Shown piece by piece: positions 58,118-64,000 of a DNA stretch of 64,000 nucleotides. Position numbers and translations under genes: made by a program. Where the stretch lies: positions 9,433-73,432 of the forward strand of contig JARGNS010000001.1 of assembly GCA_029213105.1 (NCBI GenBank), read 5' to 3'. The notes under the pieces are model-generated. The model did no database searches. It saw nothing but the letters and a program-made list of their open reading frames with translations, and was not told the DNA's origin. Position 1 is the stretch's first letter, and the number at the start of each line of letters is the position of its first letter. The stretch comes from Planctomycetota bacterium (GTDB taxonomy: Bacteria; Planctomycetota; PLA2; JAEUHO01).

Positions 58118-59001
58118 CAGGACACCTCCACGCTGCGGATTGACGAGAAGCGGAGCACGACGCGGCTGCACAGGCTGTCGCCTTGGTCAGTGAGCATCTC
58201 ACCGATGAGCACGGGCTCGAGGTTGTCGAGCTGCTCGAATGCCGCTACGCGGACGACGTGGCGCACGATGTGACCGTCCTCGACCCACTCGATGTCGGCG
58301 TTGAGGTCGAGCAGGCCCTTGTAGACCATACGGATGGTGTCGCCGCTGGCGCCGCCACCGGCGGCCACGGTGACCGGCAGGCGCCCCCAGTCGTAGTCCA
58401 GGCCGGGCTTGCGCTCCCGGTGCTTCGGCAGCGGCGTCGGCTGGGGTGCGGGCTCGTCGGCCGCGTCCCCGAGCAGAATGAAGTCGCCAGCGACCCCGCC
58501 CTCGTCGTAGAAGATGTGCTGGATGACGTCGGCGTCGCTGGCGAAGCTCCTGCCCTGGTCCGGGTACTCGAAGTCCAGCCACGCGTCGAAGCGTGCGGTC
58601 ACGTTGCCGTCCTCATGGGTCTCCGCCACCACCTCCCGGGCCACGTCGAGCACCGAGGCGCCCTCGCACGCCGTGCCGTCGACGACGCACCCGTTGAACT
58701 CCTCCTTGACCTGCTCCGCCCACGCCGCGACGGGGTTGCCTCCCCGGGCGGTGACGTAGTCCGCGTCCTCGAACCAGTACCGGACGACGGTGATGCGCCG
58801 ACGTAGCCGGGTCTTCTCCTCAACGGCGGGCGAGGCCTCCTCCTTGCGCCGCAGGTCGAGGGCGACCTCCTCCATGCCGGCGATGACCCCCTTCACGTCG
58901 GGCCGGATTCCCGCTCGCATGCGGGTCAGCTGGTTGACCCACTCCTCGATCTGCTCCGCGAGGAGGCCGTTGGCGGCGGGCGGGCGGTTGTCGTTGTTCA
59001 T
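58117..59001 (-). CDS. Unrecognised 294-residue protein
   Basis: The product has 294 residues from the ATG at 59001, in ATGA overlap with the preceding stop. The N-terminal third is helical and charged; the middle is acidic with a Pro-rich break (EPAPQPTPLPKHRERKP); the C-terminal third is beta-rich. No motif or membrane segment is seen. Three-part layout suggests a modular protein. Confidence 0.55.
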   Translation of the reverse strand: MNNDNRPPAANGLLAEQIEEWVNQLTRMRAGIRPDVKGVIAGMEEVALDLRRKEEASPAVEEKTRLRRRITVVRYWFEDADYVTARGGNPVAAWAEQVKEEFNGCVVDGTACEGASVLDVAREVVAETHEDGNVTARFDAWLDFEYPDQGRSFASDADVIQHIFYDEGGVAGDFILLGDAADEPAPQPTPLPKHRERKPGLDYDWGRLPVTVAAGGGASGDTIRMVYKGLLDLNADIEWVEDGHIVRHVVRVAAFEQLDNLEPVLIGEMLTDQGDSLCSRVVLRFSSIRSVEVS

Positions 59002-59417
59002 GAGATCTCCAGTTCGTAGAAGGCTGAGGTCACCCACACGGCCACGGGCAACGTCTGGACGAAGACGACGAGCTTCGTGGTCGTGTACTCAACCAGCGTG
59101 GCGTCGACCGAGAACCTCTCAGGGTCGGAGACACCGGCGCGCCCCGGGGCGGGCCGGCGGCTCGAAGCCTGTGCGTAGAAGGACATCAGCCGGGGTGGGA
59201 TGTCCCGCGCCTCACCATCGAAGGTCACGCGGACCGTGCGTTCCACGACCGAATCCAGGTCGATGGACACCCGGGAGTCCGGGTGGGTCATCTCGAAGGT
59301 CGCCGCCTCCGACACCTGATCGGCGAGCAGGTCGACCCAGTCGTCGCCGGTGATGGGCGGGAACCCCGCGCTCGCGAGTGCGGCGTCCAGCTCCTTGTAT
59401 TCAGCATCTGTCAGCAT
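58998..59417 (-). CDS. Unrecognised 139-residue protein
   Basis: The product has 139 residues with a helical N-terminus (AEYKELDAALASAGFPPI) and a beta-rich remainder (VERTVRVTFDGEARDI, VSDPERFSVDATLVEY). It overlaps the next gene by ATGA. No family is recognised. Confidence 0.55.
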   Translation of the reverse strand: MLTDAEYKELDAALASAGFPPITGDDWVDLLADQVSEAATFEMTHPDSRVSIDLDSVVERTVRVTFDGEARDIPPRLMSFYAQASSRRPAPGRAGVSDPERFSVDATLVEYTTTKLVVFVQTLPVAVWVTSAFYELEIS

Positions 59418-59420
59418 CGT

Positions 59421-59576
59421 TCAACCCCACTGTGCGGTCATCGCGCGAGCGATGCCGGTGTGGTGGGGGCCTGGCGACTCGGTCGGCAGCAGGTCACACG
59501 ACAACGCGTCGTGACCCATCTCGGTGAAGGCGTCTCGGACCTTGCCCGAGTATTCGCATGCAACCAAAACTCTCAT
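59421..59576 (-). CDS. 51-residue stub of a methyltransferase-like phage family
   Basis: This short gene encodes 51 residues beginning MRVLVACEYSGKVRDAF, then GHDALSCDLLPTESPGPHH, then a short unrelated-looking end and a stop. The first 40 residues match the start of a widespread phage family annotated as DNA methyltransferase-like, whose full members are roughly four times longer and carry a PPC-type motif later. Here everything after the first strand pair is gone. AGGAGAGACC precedes the ATG, so it can be translated. It is either a remnant or a minimal derivative. Confidence 0.6.
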   Translation of the reverse strand: MRVLVACEYSGKVRDAFTEMGHDALSCDLLPTESPGPHHTGIARAMTAQWG

Positions 59577-59607
59577 GGTCTCTCCTTGGCGGTGTACGGT
59601 CTCGGTC

Positions 59608-59910
59608 CTACAGGTCAGCGAGATCCCACTTCGGGATGTCGCGCTCTTGTCTCCACCGCTTCACTGCGGCGGTGCCTACCTCCAGGCGGAAGGCGAGGAC
59701 TGTGTCGGGCATCGTGCCCAACATCTCTTCGATCTCTGGCGTCGGCTCCTCGAGAGTCCGAGACGGTACGCCCAGTCGAGTACGGAGGTTGTGTACCTCC
59801 TGCCTCGAGAGCTTGTAGCGGTCTCCGACCATCGAGTCGGGCTCAACGCCGAGGCGCTCGAGGATGCCGGGGTACGTCTCCTCGAGCGCCTGTCGTGGGC
59901 AATCAACCAT
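59608..59910 (-). CDS. Helix-turn-helix-like protein
   Basis: The product has 100 residues from the ATG at 59910, overlapping the stop of the upstream gene by 8 bases. Two similar helical segments, LSRQEVHNLRTRLGVP and LEVGTAAVKRWRQERDIP, each look like the recognition half of an HTH and suggest a tandem DNA-binding protein. It could regulate neighbouring genes; no target is evident. Confidence 0.55.
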   Translation of the reverse strand: MVDCPRQALEETYPGILERLGVEPDSMVGDRYKLSRQEVHNLRTRLGVPSRTLEEPTPEIEEMLGTMPDTVLAFRLEVGTAAVKRWRQERDIPKWDLADL

Positions 59911-60868
59911 TGGGGGCCTCGTCCTTGAGCAGATGCACCGCCAACCGCCGCGTGCATTCCATGCGGCCCGCGGGGGTGGTGGTGTCGCCGCGACCCTCGC
60001 CCGGCCTACGCTTCTCGCCAGCGGACCAGACCCCACCGGCAGAGTCGACGGCACGCCAGTCCGGCGTCCAGTCTCGGCGCATGCCCCCGAGGACGAAGGC
60101 GCTGGGCAACCAAGGCCCCACCCCCGCCTCCGTCACCAGCGCCTCGACCTCCTCGTCGGACATGCCGGCGACGCGCTCGGCCGGGGTCTGCTCGGGCTTG
60201 TCCTCGGGGACGATGCGGTAGCGGACGATGTCCGACGGCTCGCCCACGTTGTCCCAGTAGAAGAAGTGGGCAGGCTGAGCCGGGTAGGTGCCCCCGTCGC
60301 GCCCATCACACTCGACCAGCGTGTCGCGCGGGACCGGGCACTCCCCGCCCTCCCACGCGATCCACCCGCCATCGTCGGACCCGTCGTCCCCCACATCCTC
60401 CGGCGCCTCGACCTCCGGAACCACGACCGGCGGCAGGCCCGGGTGCGCGGCGTTCCAGGAGGCAGTGGCGGCGCGGATGTTGGCGGCGAGGGTTCCACGT
60501 CCCTCGTCGACCATCTCGCCAACGCCTCCGTCGGGGTACCGCGTCCACCACGTGTCGTTGGCGTACATCGTATACATCGTGGCGGTCGTCGGCCCCGTGT
60601 GTGCGCGCCAATCGACGCCGCCCCTGTGCTCCCACACCGGCGTCCCCACCGCACCCGCGACCTCCGGCACCCGCCCTCCCTCCGCTCGGACCATCCGCTC
60701 CAGTGCGTCGAGCGTGCGGATGTCCCGATCCCACTCGTCGTGCTGCATGCGCATCATGTTGGGGTTGTGCGGCGGGTCCGCGGCGATGAGCAGCGGCCAC
60801 GCCGCGTTGACGCGCTTCCGAAGTCCCTCGATGTCCTGCGCCGTCGGCCTCTTCGTCTCGTCCGTCAT
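59903..60868 (-). CDS. Phage protein of unknown function with a conserved-looking core
   Basis: The product has 321 residues from the ATG at 60868 with GTAGGAGAGACC upstream; an in-frame ATG 15 bases upstream is less well placed. It begins helical, has a beta-rich core near residues 175-230 (GGWIAWEGGECPVP, VECDGRDGG, YRIVPE) of a kind often repeated in phage hypothetical proteins, and a Gly/Arg-rich end. The Gly-Trp-Ile-Ala-Trp and RYRI segments suggest a small ligand-binding domain. Confidence 0.6.
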   Translation of the reverse strand: MTDETKRPTAQDIEGLRKRVNAAWPLLIAADPPHNPNMMRMQHDEWDRDIRTLDALERMVRAEGGRVPEVAGAVGTPVWEHRGGVDWRAHTGPTTATMYTMYANDTWWTRYPDGGVGEMVDEGRGTLAANIRAATASWNAAHPGLPPVVVPEVEAPEDVGDDGSDDGGWIAWEGGECPVPRDTLVECDGRDGGTYPAQPAHFFYWDNVGEPSDIVRYRIVPEDKPEQTPAERVAGMSDEEVEALVTEAGVGPWLPSAFVLGGMRRDWTPDWRAVDSAGGVWSAGEKRRPGEGRGDTTTPAGRMECTRRLAVHLLKDEAPNG

Positions 60869-60886
60869 GGTCTCTCCTACCATAGT

Positions 60887-60914
60887 GCGGCCCCGCCCTT
60901 GTGGACGGGGCCGC
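60887..60914 (-). terminator. GC hairpin between lipoprotein and next gene
   Basis: On the minus strand GCGGCCCCG (60914-60906) and CGGGGCCGC (60895-60887) form a 9-bp stem with a 10-base loop, identical in its stem to the terminator at 43551-43583. No T-run follows (ACTATGG), and a TATGGT -10-like hexamer sits right behind it, so it may be a termination/re-initiation point. Confidence 0.5.
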
Positions 60915-60927
60915 TGTTGTGCGTGGC

Positions 60928-61500
60928 TCAGCGCTCGGTCATCACCACCGAGGGCCGACCCGCCGGCGAGACGCGACCAGTCTGGTAGTCGACGTTGACC
61001 GCGTAGGGGTAGACCGTCACCTTGGTCTCGACGTAGACGGGCGCCACGCTGCCGTCCACGACGCAGAAGACCCACGTCGCCTCGGTCGTGAGGCCGTTGG
61101 TGAAGAGGCCGTTGGGCTCGGCCTGGGGCAGCGTCACGCTGGTTCGGCTCTGGTGGCCGCGCCAGAGCTTGGCGTGCTCGGGCGAGGTCAGGCTCACGCC
61201 GTAGGGGAGCGGGTAGCCGGACGAGGCGCAGTCACCCTCGATGCTCCCCAGGGCGCTCCGCCACACCGACCACGTCTGCGGGCTCGACATGCGCGCGTCG
61301 TAGAGCTGGGTGGCGCGGTCACGCTCCAGCGACCAGTCGTACATCGGCACGGGCTGGGCGTCGAGGTAGACCTGCTGCTGCCGCTCGACGGCGGCGTGCT
61401 CCTCGGCGTCGGACTTGGTGGGGGGAGTCTCGGGACAGCCGCCGAGAAGGGCGAAGCCGAAGAGGAGGCACTTGAGATTCAGGTTCATGGTGTTGCTCAC
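60928..61500 (-). CDS. Probable lipoprotein
   Basis: The product has 190 residues from a GTG at 61500 that overlaps the upstream stop (GTGA); an ATG at 61488 would give 186. A short basic start, a hydrophobic segment (LLFGFALLGGC) and a lipobox-like LGGC followed by Pro/Glu/Thr residues predict lipid attachment at the Cys. The mature part is soluble with an N-terminal charged helix and beta-rich end. It is paired with a membrane protein gene upstream. An outer-membrane spanin-like or exclusion role is possible. Confidence 0.65.
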   Translation of the reverse strand: MSNTMNLNLKCLLFGFALLGGCPETPPTKSDAEEHAAVERQQQVYLDAQPVPMYDWSLERDRATQLYDARMSSPQTWSVWRSALGSIEGDCASSGYPLPYGVSLTSPEHAKLWRGHQSRTSVTLPQAEPNGLFTNGLTTEATWVFCVVDGSVAPVYVETKVTVYPYAVNVDYQTGRVSPAGRPSVVMTER

Positions 61501-61880
61501 AGGTTGCAGGTGGAGAGGTACTTGGTCATGCCGGGCGACCGGCTCGACTCGGGGACGGCGGAGCCACAGCGGCACGCCTCATTCTGGAGGAACGCGCGAT
61601 GCTCGCGGAACGCAGCGATGTGATCGGCAGCGAGGTAGGGGTTCCGGAGATCCGACTCGATCCCCAGCGCCGCCTTGCGGTTCTCGCGGTAGCATCGGGT
61701 GTTGCTCTCGGCGTACTGGCGGCTGTGCTCGACGGCAGTGCGGTCGATGTCCATGGCCCACGGGACCGTGATCTCGCGCATCTGCATCGAGAAGTAGGTC
61801 AGCCCTACCGTGAGCCCAACGAAGAGCGCGATGCCTCCGCCGAGGTAGTAGAGGAAGTTGTCGCTTTCGTTGTCGCTCAT
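61497..61880 (-). CDS. Membrane protein with N-terminal span
   Basis: The product has 127 residues. Residues about 10-32 are hydrophobic (FLYYLGGGIALFVGLTVGL) and the remainder is charged and helical with a CRCG pair near the end. An N-terminal anchor with a long periplasmic-type helix is the layout of inner-membrane spanins; the lipoprotein gene follows in GTGA overlap. The pair could be a spanin complex, though the lipoprotein is larger than usual. Confidence 0.6.
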   Translation of the reverse strand: MSDNESDNFLYYLGGGIALFVGLTVGLTYFSMQMREITVPWAMDIDRTAVEHSRQYAESNTRCYRENRKAALGIESDLRNPYLAADHIAAFREHRAFLQNEACRCGSAVPESSRSPGMTKYLSTCNL

Positions 61881-61887
61881 GTCGTTC

Positions 61888-62424
61888 TCACTCGTAGGTG
61901 ATGACAGCGCACTTGACGCTGACGGTGTTGTCGGTGACGTCGATCAGGCCCATGTCGGATCGATCCTCGCCCTGGAACTCGACCTCTCCGTTGAGCACGT
62001 AGCCCCACGGCTTGAGGAAGTGGGCGATGATGTACTCGAGCCACTCGACGTAGCAGTAGAACTTCTCGTTGCCGTCCCACTGGATGCGGTCGCAGGCGGT
62101 GAGGTCTGGGCCCTCCCGCCAGTGGCGCATCTCACCGGTGTCCGGCACCCACTGACACCGCAGACCGGGCTGACCCTCCGGGGCGTAGTTGTAGTTCGTG
62201 ATGGAGTCGTCGTCACCCTGGCCGAAGTCTCCTCCAGCACCCACGAAGTAGCAGCCCTCCCGACCGATGGGCAGGCCTGCGGCCTCGCGGATGGGGTCGG
62301 GCAGGGCCGCGGCCTTGACGGCGTTGCGGCGCATCATGCCGAACTTGAGCAGGTACTGCGCGTGCGCAGGGTCGAGGGGGCGGTCGAGCTTGAACGAGCC
62401 CTCGAAGTCGGTCGTGTATCCCAT
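61888..62424 (-). CDS. Conserved-looking phage protein of unknown function
   Basis: The product has 178 residues beginning MGYTTDFEGSFKLDRPLDP, a start that I recognise from many phage and bacterial hypothetical proteins with no assigned function. It contains CYFVGAGGDFGQ, CQWVPDTGEM and a helical YVEWLEYIIAHFLKPWGY. The family is acidic, soluble and of unknown role. TAAGGACACAACACC precedes the ATG. Confidence 0.7.
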   Translation of the reverse strand: MGYTTDFEGSFKLDRPLDPAHAQYLLKFGMMRRNAVKAAALPDPIREAAGLPIGREGCYFVGAGGDFGQGDDDSITNYNYAPEGQPGLRCQWVPDTGEMRHWREGPDLTACDRIQWDGNEKFYCYVEWLEYIIAHFLKPWGYVLNGEVEFQGEDRSDMGLIDVTDNTVSVKCAVITYE

Positions 62425-62436
62425 GGTGTTGTGTCC

Positions 62437-62706
62437 TTACCAGTCGTAGAGGGGAAGGTCGTTGATGATGGACGCGGCTTGGTCGAAGATGACGAAGGAC
62501 GCCTTCTTCTCCATCGCGTAGGATCGAATCGGCTCGAACCACTCTGGGCACTCTCGGACTTCCTCGATCAGGAGAAAGACGATCCAACCGTACACGTGGG
62601 TCTCACATCGGGGGTGGCCGTCCTCGAACAGAAGGTCACACGATGTGTAGACCTCGCTGTCGTCTGGGACGTGCGCGGTGCTGAGCACCAGGGCCTTCTC
62701 GATCAT
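62437..62706 (-). CDS. Small acidic protein
   Basis: The product has 89 residues: MIEKALVLSTAHVPDDSEV, then an aromatic-rich second half (HVYGWIVFLLIEEVRECPEW). The LSTAHVP segment is seen in DUF5983-type proteins of plasmids and phages, but the match is short. Coupled to the upstream gene by ATGA. Confidence 0.55.
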   Translation of the reverse strand: MIEKALVLSTAHVPDDSEVYTSCDLLFEDGHPRCETHVYGWIVFLLIEEVRECPEWFEPIRSYAMEKKASFVIFDQAASIINDLPLYDW

Positions 62707-63194
62707 GCGGGCACCTCACGGCCGGCGACGTGGAGGACGACGCGGCGGAGGATGTCGATTCGCCCGATGTCTGGCTTTCCGTCAACCGGGCTCACGCACG
62801 CGTCCATCGCGTCCTCGTAGTCAACGGCATGGATGCCGAGCGCATCAACCGCCGAGCGCACCCGCTCCATGGGCCGGTTCCCGAGCCACCACGCCATGTG
62901 CGCGGCGCCCGTCGGGTCGGGCTGGGCGAGGGCGATCCACTCAACCGGAACCCAGCAGGACCGGGCCGCGTCCCCGAGGTCTCCGCGCCACCACGCAACC
63001 AGCGCCCACAGGTCGCCCTTCTTGACACCCCACGGCTGGTCCTTAGGGGCCGCCTGCACCGCCAAGACGGTCACATTCTTGCCCTTCGCGGGATGGTTGA
63101 GCGCACCGCCGTACTCTACGACGACGGCAGGAGTCTGAGCGCGAAGCGCCCCCGGGATGTCCCCCGGCAGAGTCAGTCGTTCGGTCGTAGTCAT
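62703..63194 (-). CDS. Unrecognised 163-residue protein
   Basis: The product has 163 residues, with a beta-rich N-terminal half (PAVVVEYGGALNHPAKGKNV) and a helical second half. It is Trp-rich (DLWALVAWWRGDLG, SCWVPVEW). No motif is recognised. It overlaps both neighbours by ATGA-type junctions. Confidence 0.55.
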   Translation of the reverse strand: MTTTERLTLPGDIPGALRAQTPAVVVEYGGALNHPAKGKNVTVLAVQAAPKDQPWGVKKGDLWALVAWWRGDLGDAARSCWVPVEWIALAQPDPTGAAHMAWWLGNRPMERVRSAVDALGIHAVDYEDAMDACVSPVDGKPDIGRIDILRRVVLHVAGREVPA

Positions 63195-64000
63195 GCTGCC
63201 TCCTTCTCGTTGACGATGCAGTCGACCACTGAGGCGTCAGTGCCCAGCAGCCTGTCCTCGTCGAACCTCACAACGAAGCCCGTCGTGTCTCGCTTCGCTT
63301 TCCCACCCTTAGCGGCAAGGATCACCCAACCGCCACACTTCGGGTCGAGAAAGCGAAGGTCGTGGTCATCGCCCGAGACGGTCGGGCGAGAGTAGAAGGC
63401 GCCGCGGTTGACCAGTTCCGCGGCAACAGCGGCGGCGACCTTGCGGGTCACGCCGAGTCGACCAGATACCACGACCGCCGTGTTGACTCCGAGCGTCGCC
63501 CACGAGGCGGAGCGTCGGAAGGAGTCAGGGTGTTCGGACAGGCTGTAGGTGAAGTGCCACCCGTCGTCGACCGCGTCGATGATCCCCCTGGTCATCGGCC
63601 GCTTGGTGTAGTCGTAGAACGTCGCACCCTTGCCGAGGTCCTTGAAGTCCAGCCGCTGGTCTCGCCCGTCCCAGAACGGCACGTCACTCGTCCCGTTCAG
63701 ACGCACCGCGGGCTTGTAGCCGCGAGCCGCTGAGCGGAGCGAGTGCCGCATGATCTCCCAGCGCAGCTGCTCGAAGTACGCGTCGGGTGCGAGGAAGTGC
63801 AGCAGCGTCTTCATGATGCGCGCACGGGCGTGGGTCGGGTAGACCATCTGCCCCGTGGTCTTGATGCACGTCGACGCACAGCCCTCCGACGCGAAGGGGC
63901 AGGTCGTGTAGTTCCGAACCGCTGCCTCGTGCGCCGGCGCCAGGTACTGCACCTTGGTGTCGTACTTGTGCTCGAGGCCGAGGTCGCACTTGTGGCTCTG
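63191..64000 (-). CDS. Cys-rich GP88-like phage protein, partial (runs off right edge)
   Basis: The frame stays open to the window edge (about 269 residues visible), so the true start lies outside. It shows CPFASEGCASTCIKT, then ARARIMKTLLHFL and a long helical-beta body (VRLNGTSDVPFW, FYDYTKRP, YSLSEHPDS). The spaced cysteines followed by the R-I-x-K-T-x-x-F-L segment and the later DVPFWD/FYDYTKR segments match the GP88-like family found in many phages. The function is unknown; a metal-binding site on the cysteines is likely. Confidence 0.6.
   Translation of the reverse strand, partial: QSHKCDLGLEHKYDTKVQYLAPAHEAAVRNYTTCPFASEGCASTCIKTTGQMVYPTHARARIMKTLLHFLAPDAYFEQLRWEIMRHSLRSAARGYKPAVRLNGTSDVPFWDGRDQRLDFKDLGKGATFYDYTKRPMTRGIIDAVDDGWHFTYSLSEHPDSFRRSASWATLGVNTAVVVSGRLGVTRKVAAAVAAELVNRGAFYSRPTVSGDDHDLRFLDPKCGGWVILAAKGGKAKRDTTGFVVRFDEDRLLGTDASVVDCIVNEKEAA

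Noticed and set aside
1..64000. CRISPR array, insertion sequence, integrase or attachment site
   Set aside because: No spaced direct repeats, transposase or recombinase motifs were seen; the tRNA gene has no adjacent integrase or duplicated 3' end in the window.

Overview
The window is part of a GC-rich, tailed double-stranded DNA phage genome. It runs off both ends: a structural gene is cut at base 1 and a Cys-rich gene at base 64000. Genes are tightly packed, and many neighbours share 1 to 4 bases (TGATG, ATGA or GTGA junctions), so translation is probably coupled. There is no integrase, repressor or excision module, so the visible part looks lytic. The structural set (portal, scaffold, nozzle-like beta-propeller, three consecutive ejection-type proteins including a 3884-residue giant) and the absence of a tape measure, sheath or tail tube point to a podovirus-like virion. 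A probable lipoprotein paired with a membrane protein suggests a Gram-negative host; this is inference only.

Layout. (1) 1-7562, minus strand: packaging and head assembly (large terminase, portal, scaffold, small proteins, two minor structural proteins). (2) 7671-33050, plus strand: major capsid, decoration-like proteins, head-tail and tail proteins, and three ejection proteins. The last carries GH24 lysozyme, ADP-ribosyltransferase-like and HEMAH metallopeptidase-like domains. The two arms diverge from a palindromic promoter region at about 7563-7670. (3) A tRNA-Leu(CAA) at 33056-33141 on the minus strand.

(4) 33147-55128, minus strand: replication, recombination and nucleotide metabolism. 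It holds a DUF927-type ATPase/helicase, a Rad50/SbcC-like ATPase, an HNH endonuclease, a family A DNA polymerase fused to a uracil-DNA-glycosylase-like domain, MazG, an SSB-like protein, a Sak4-like recombinase, a Cas4-like nuclease, an Rnl2-type RNA ligase, ThyX, an adenine methyltransferase, an SF2 helicase split by an HNH intein in its P-loop, a possible 2OG-Fe(II) oxygenase and an archaeo-eukaryotic-type primase. (5) 55195-55683, plus strand: one isolated gene resembling a small terminase, with a probably leaderless start. (6) 55714-64000, minus strand: mostly small unrecognised genes, including a 51-residue stub of a methyltransferase-like family and a membrane-protein/lipoprotein pair.

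Regulation. Most plus-strand structural operons, and some minus-strand ones, are preceded by an extended -10 element (TGN-TANNNT, often CGTGCTA). Several of these overlap perfect inverted repeats. Two classical sigma70-type promoters are also visible, in front of the major capsid gene and in front of the early-type cluster at 55128. Gene starts were chosen from Shine-Dalgarno sequences and overlap with the upstream stop; functions were assigned from motifs read by eye.
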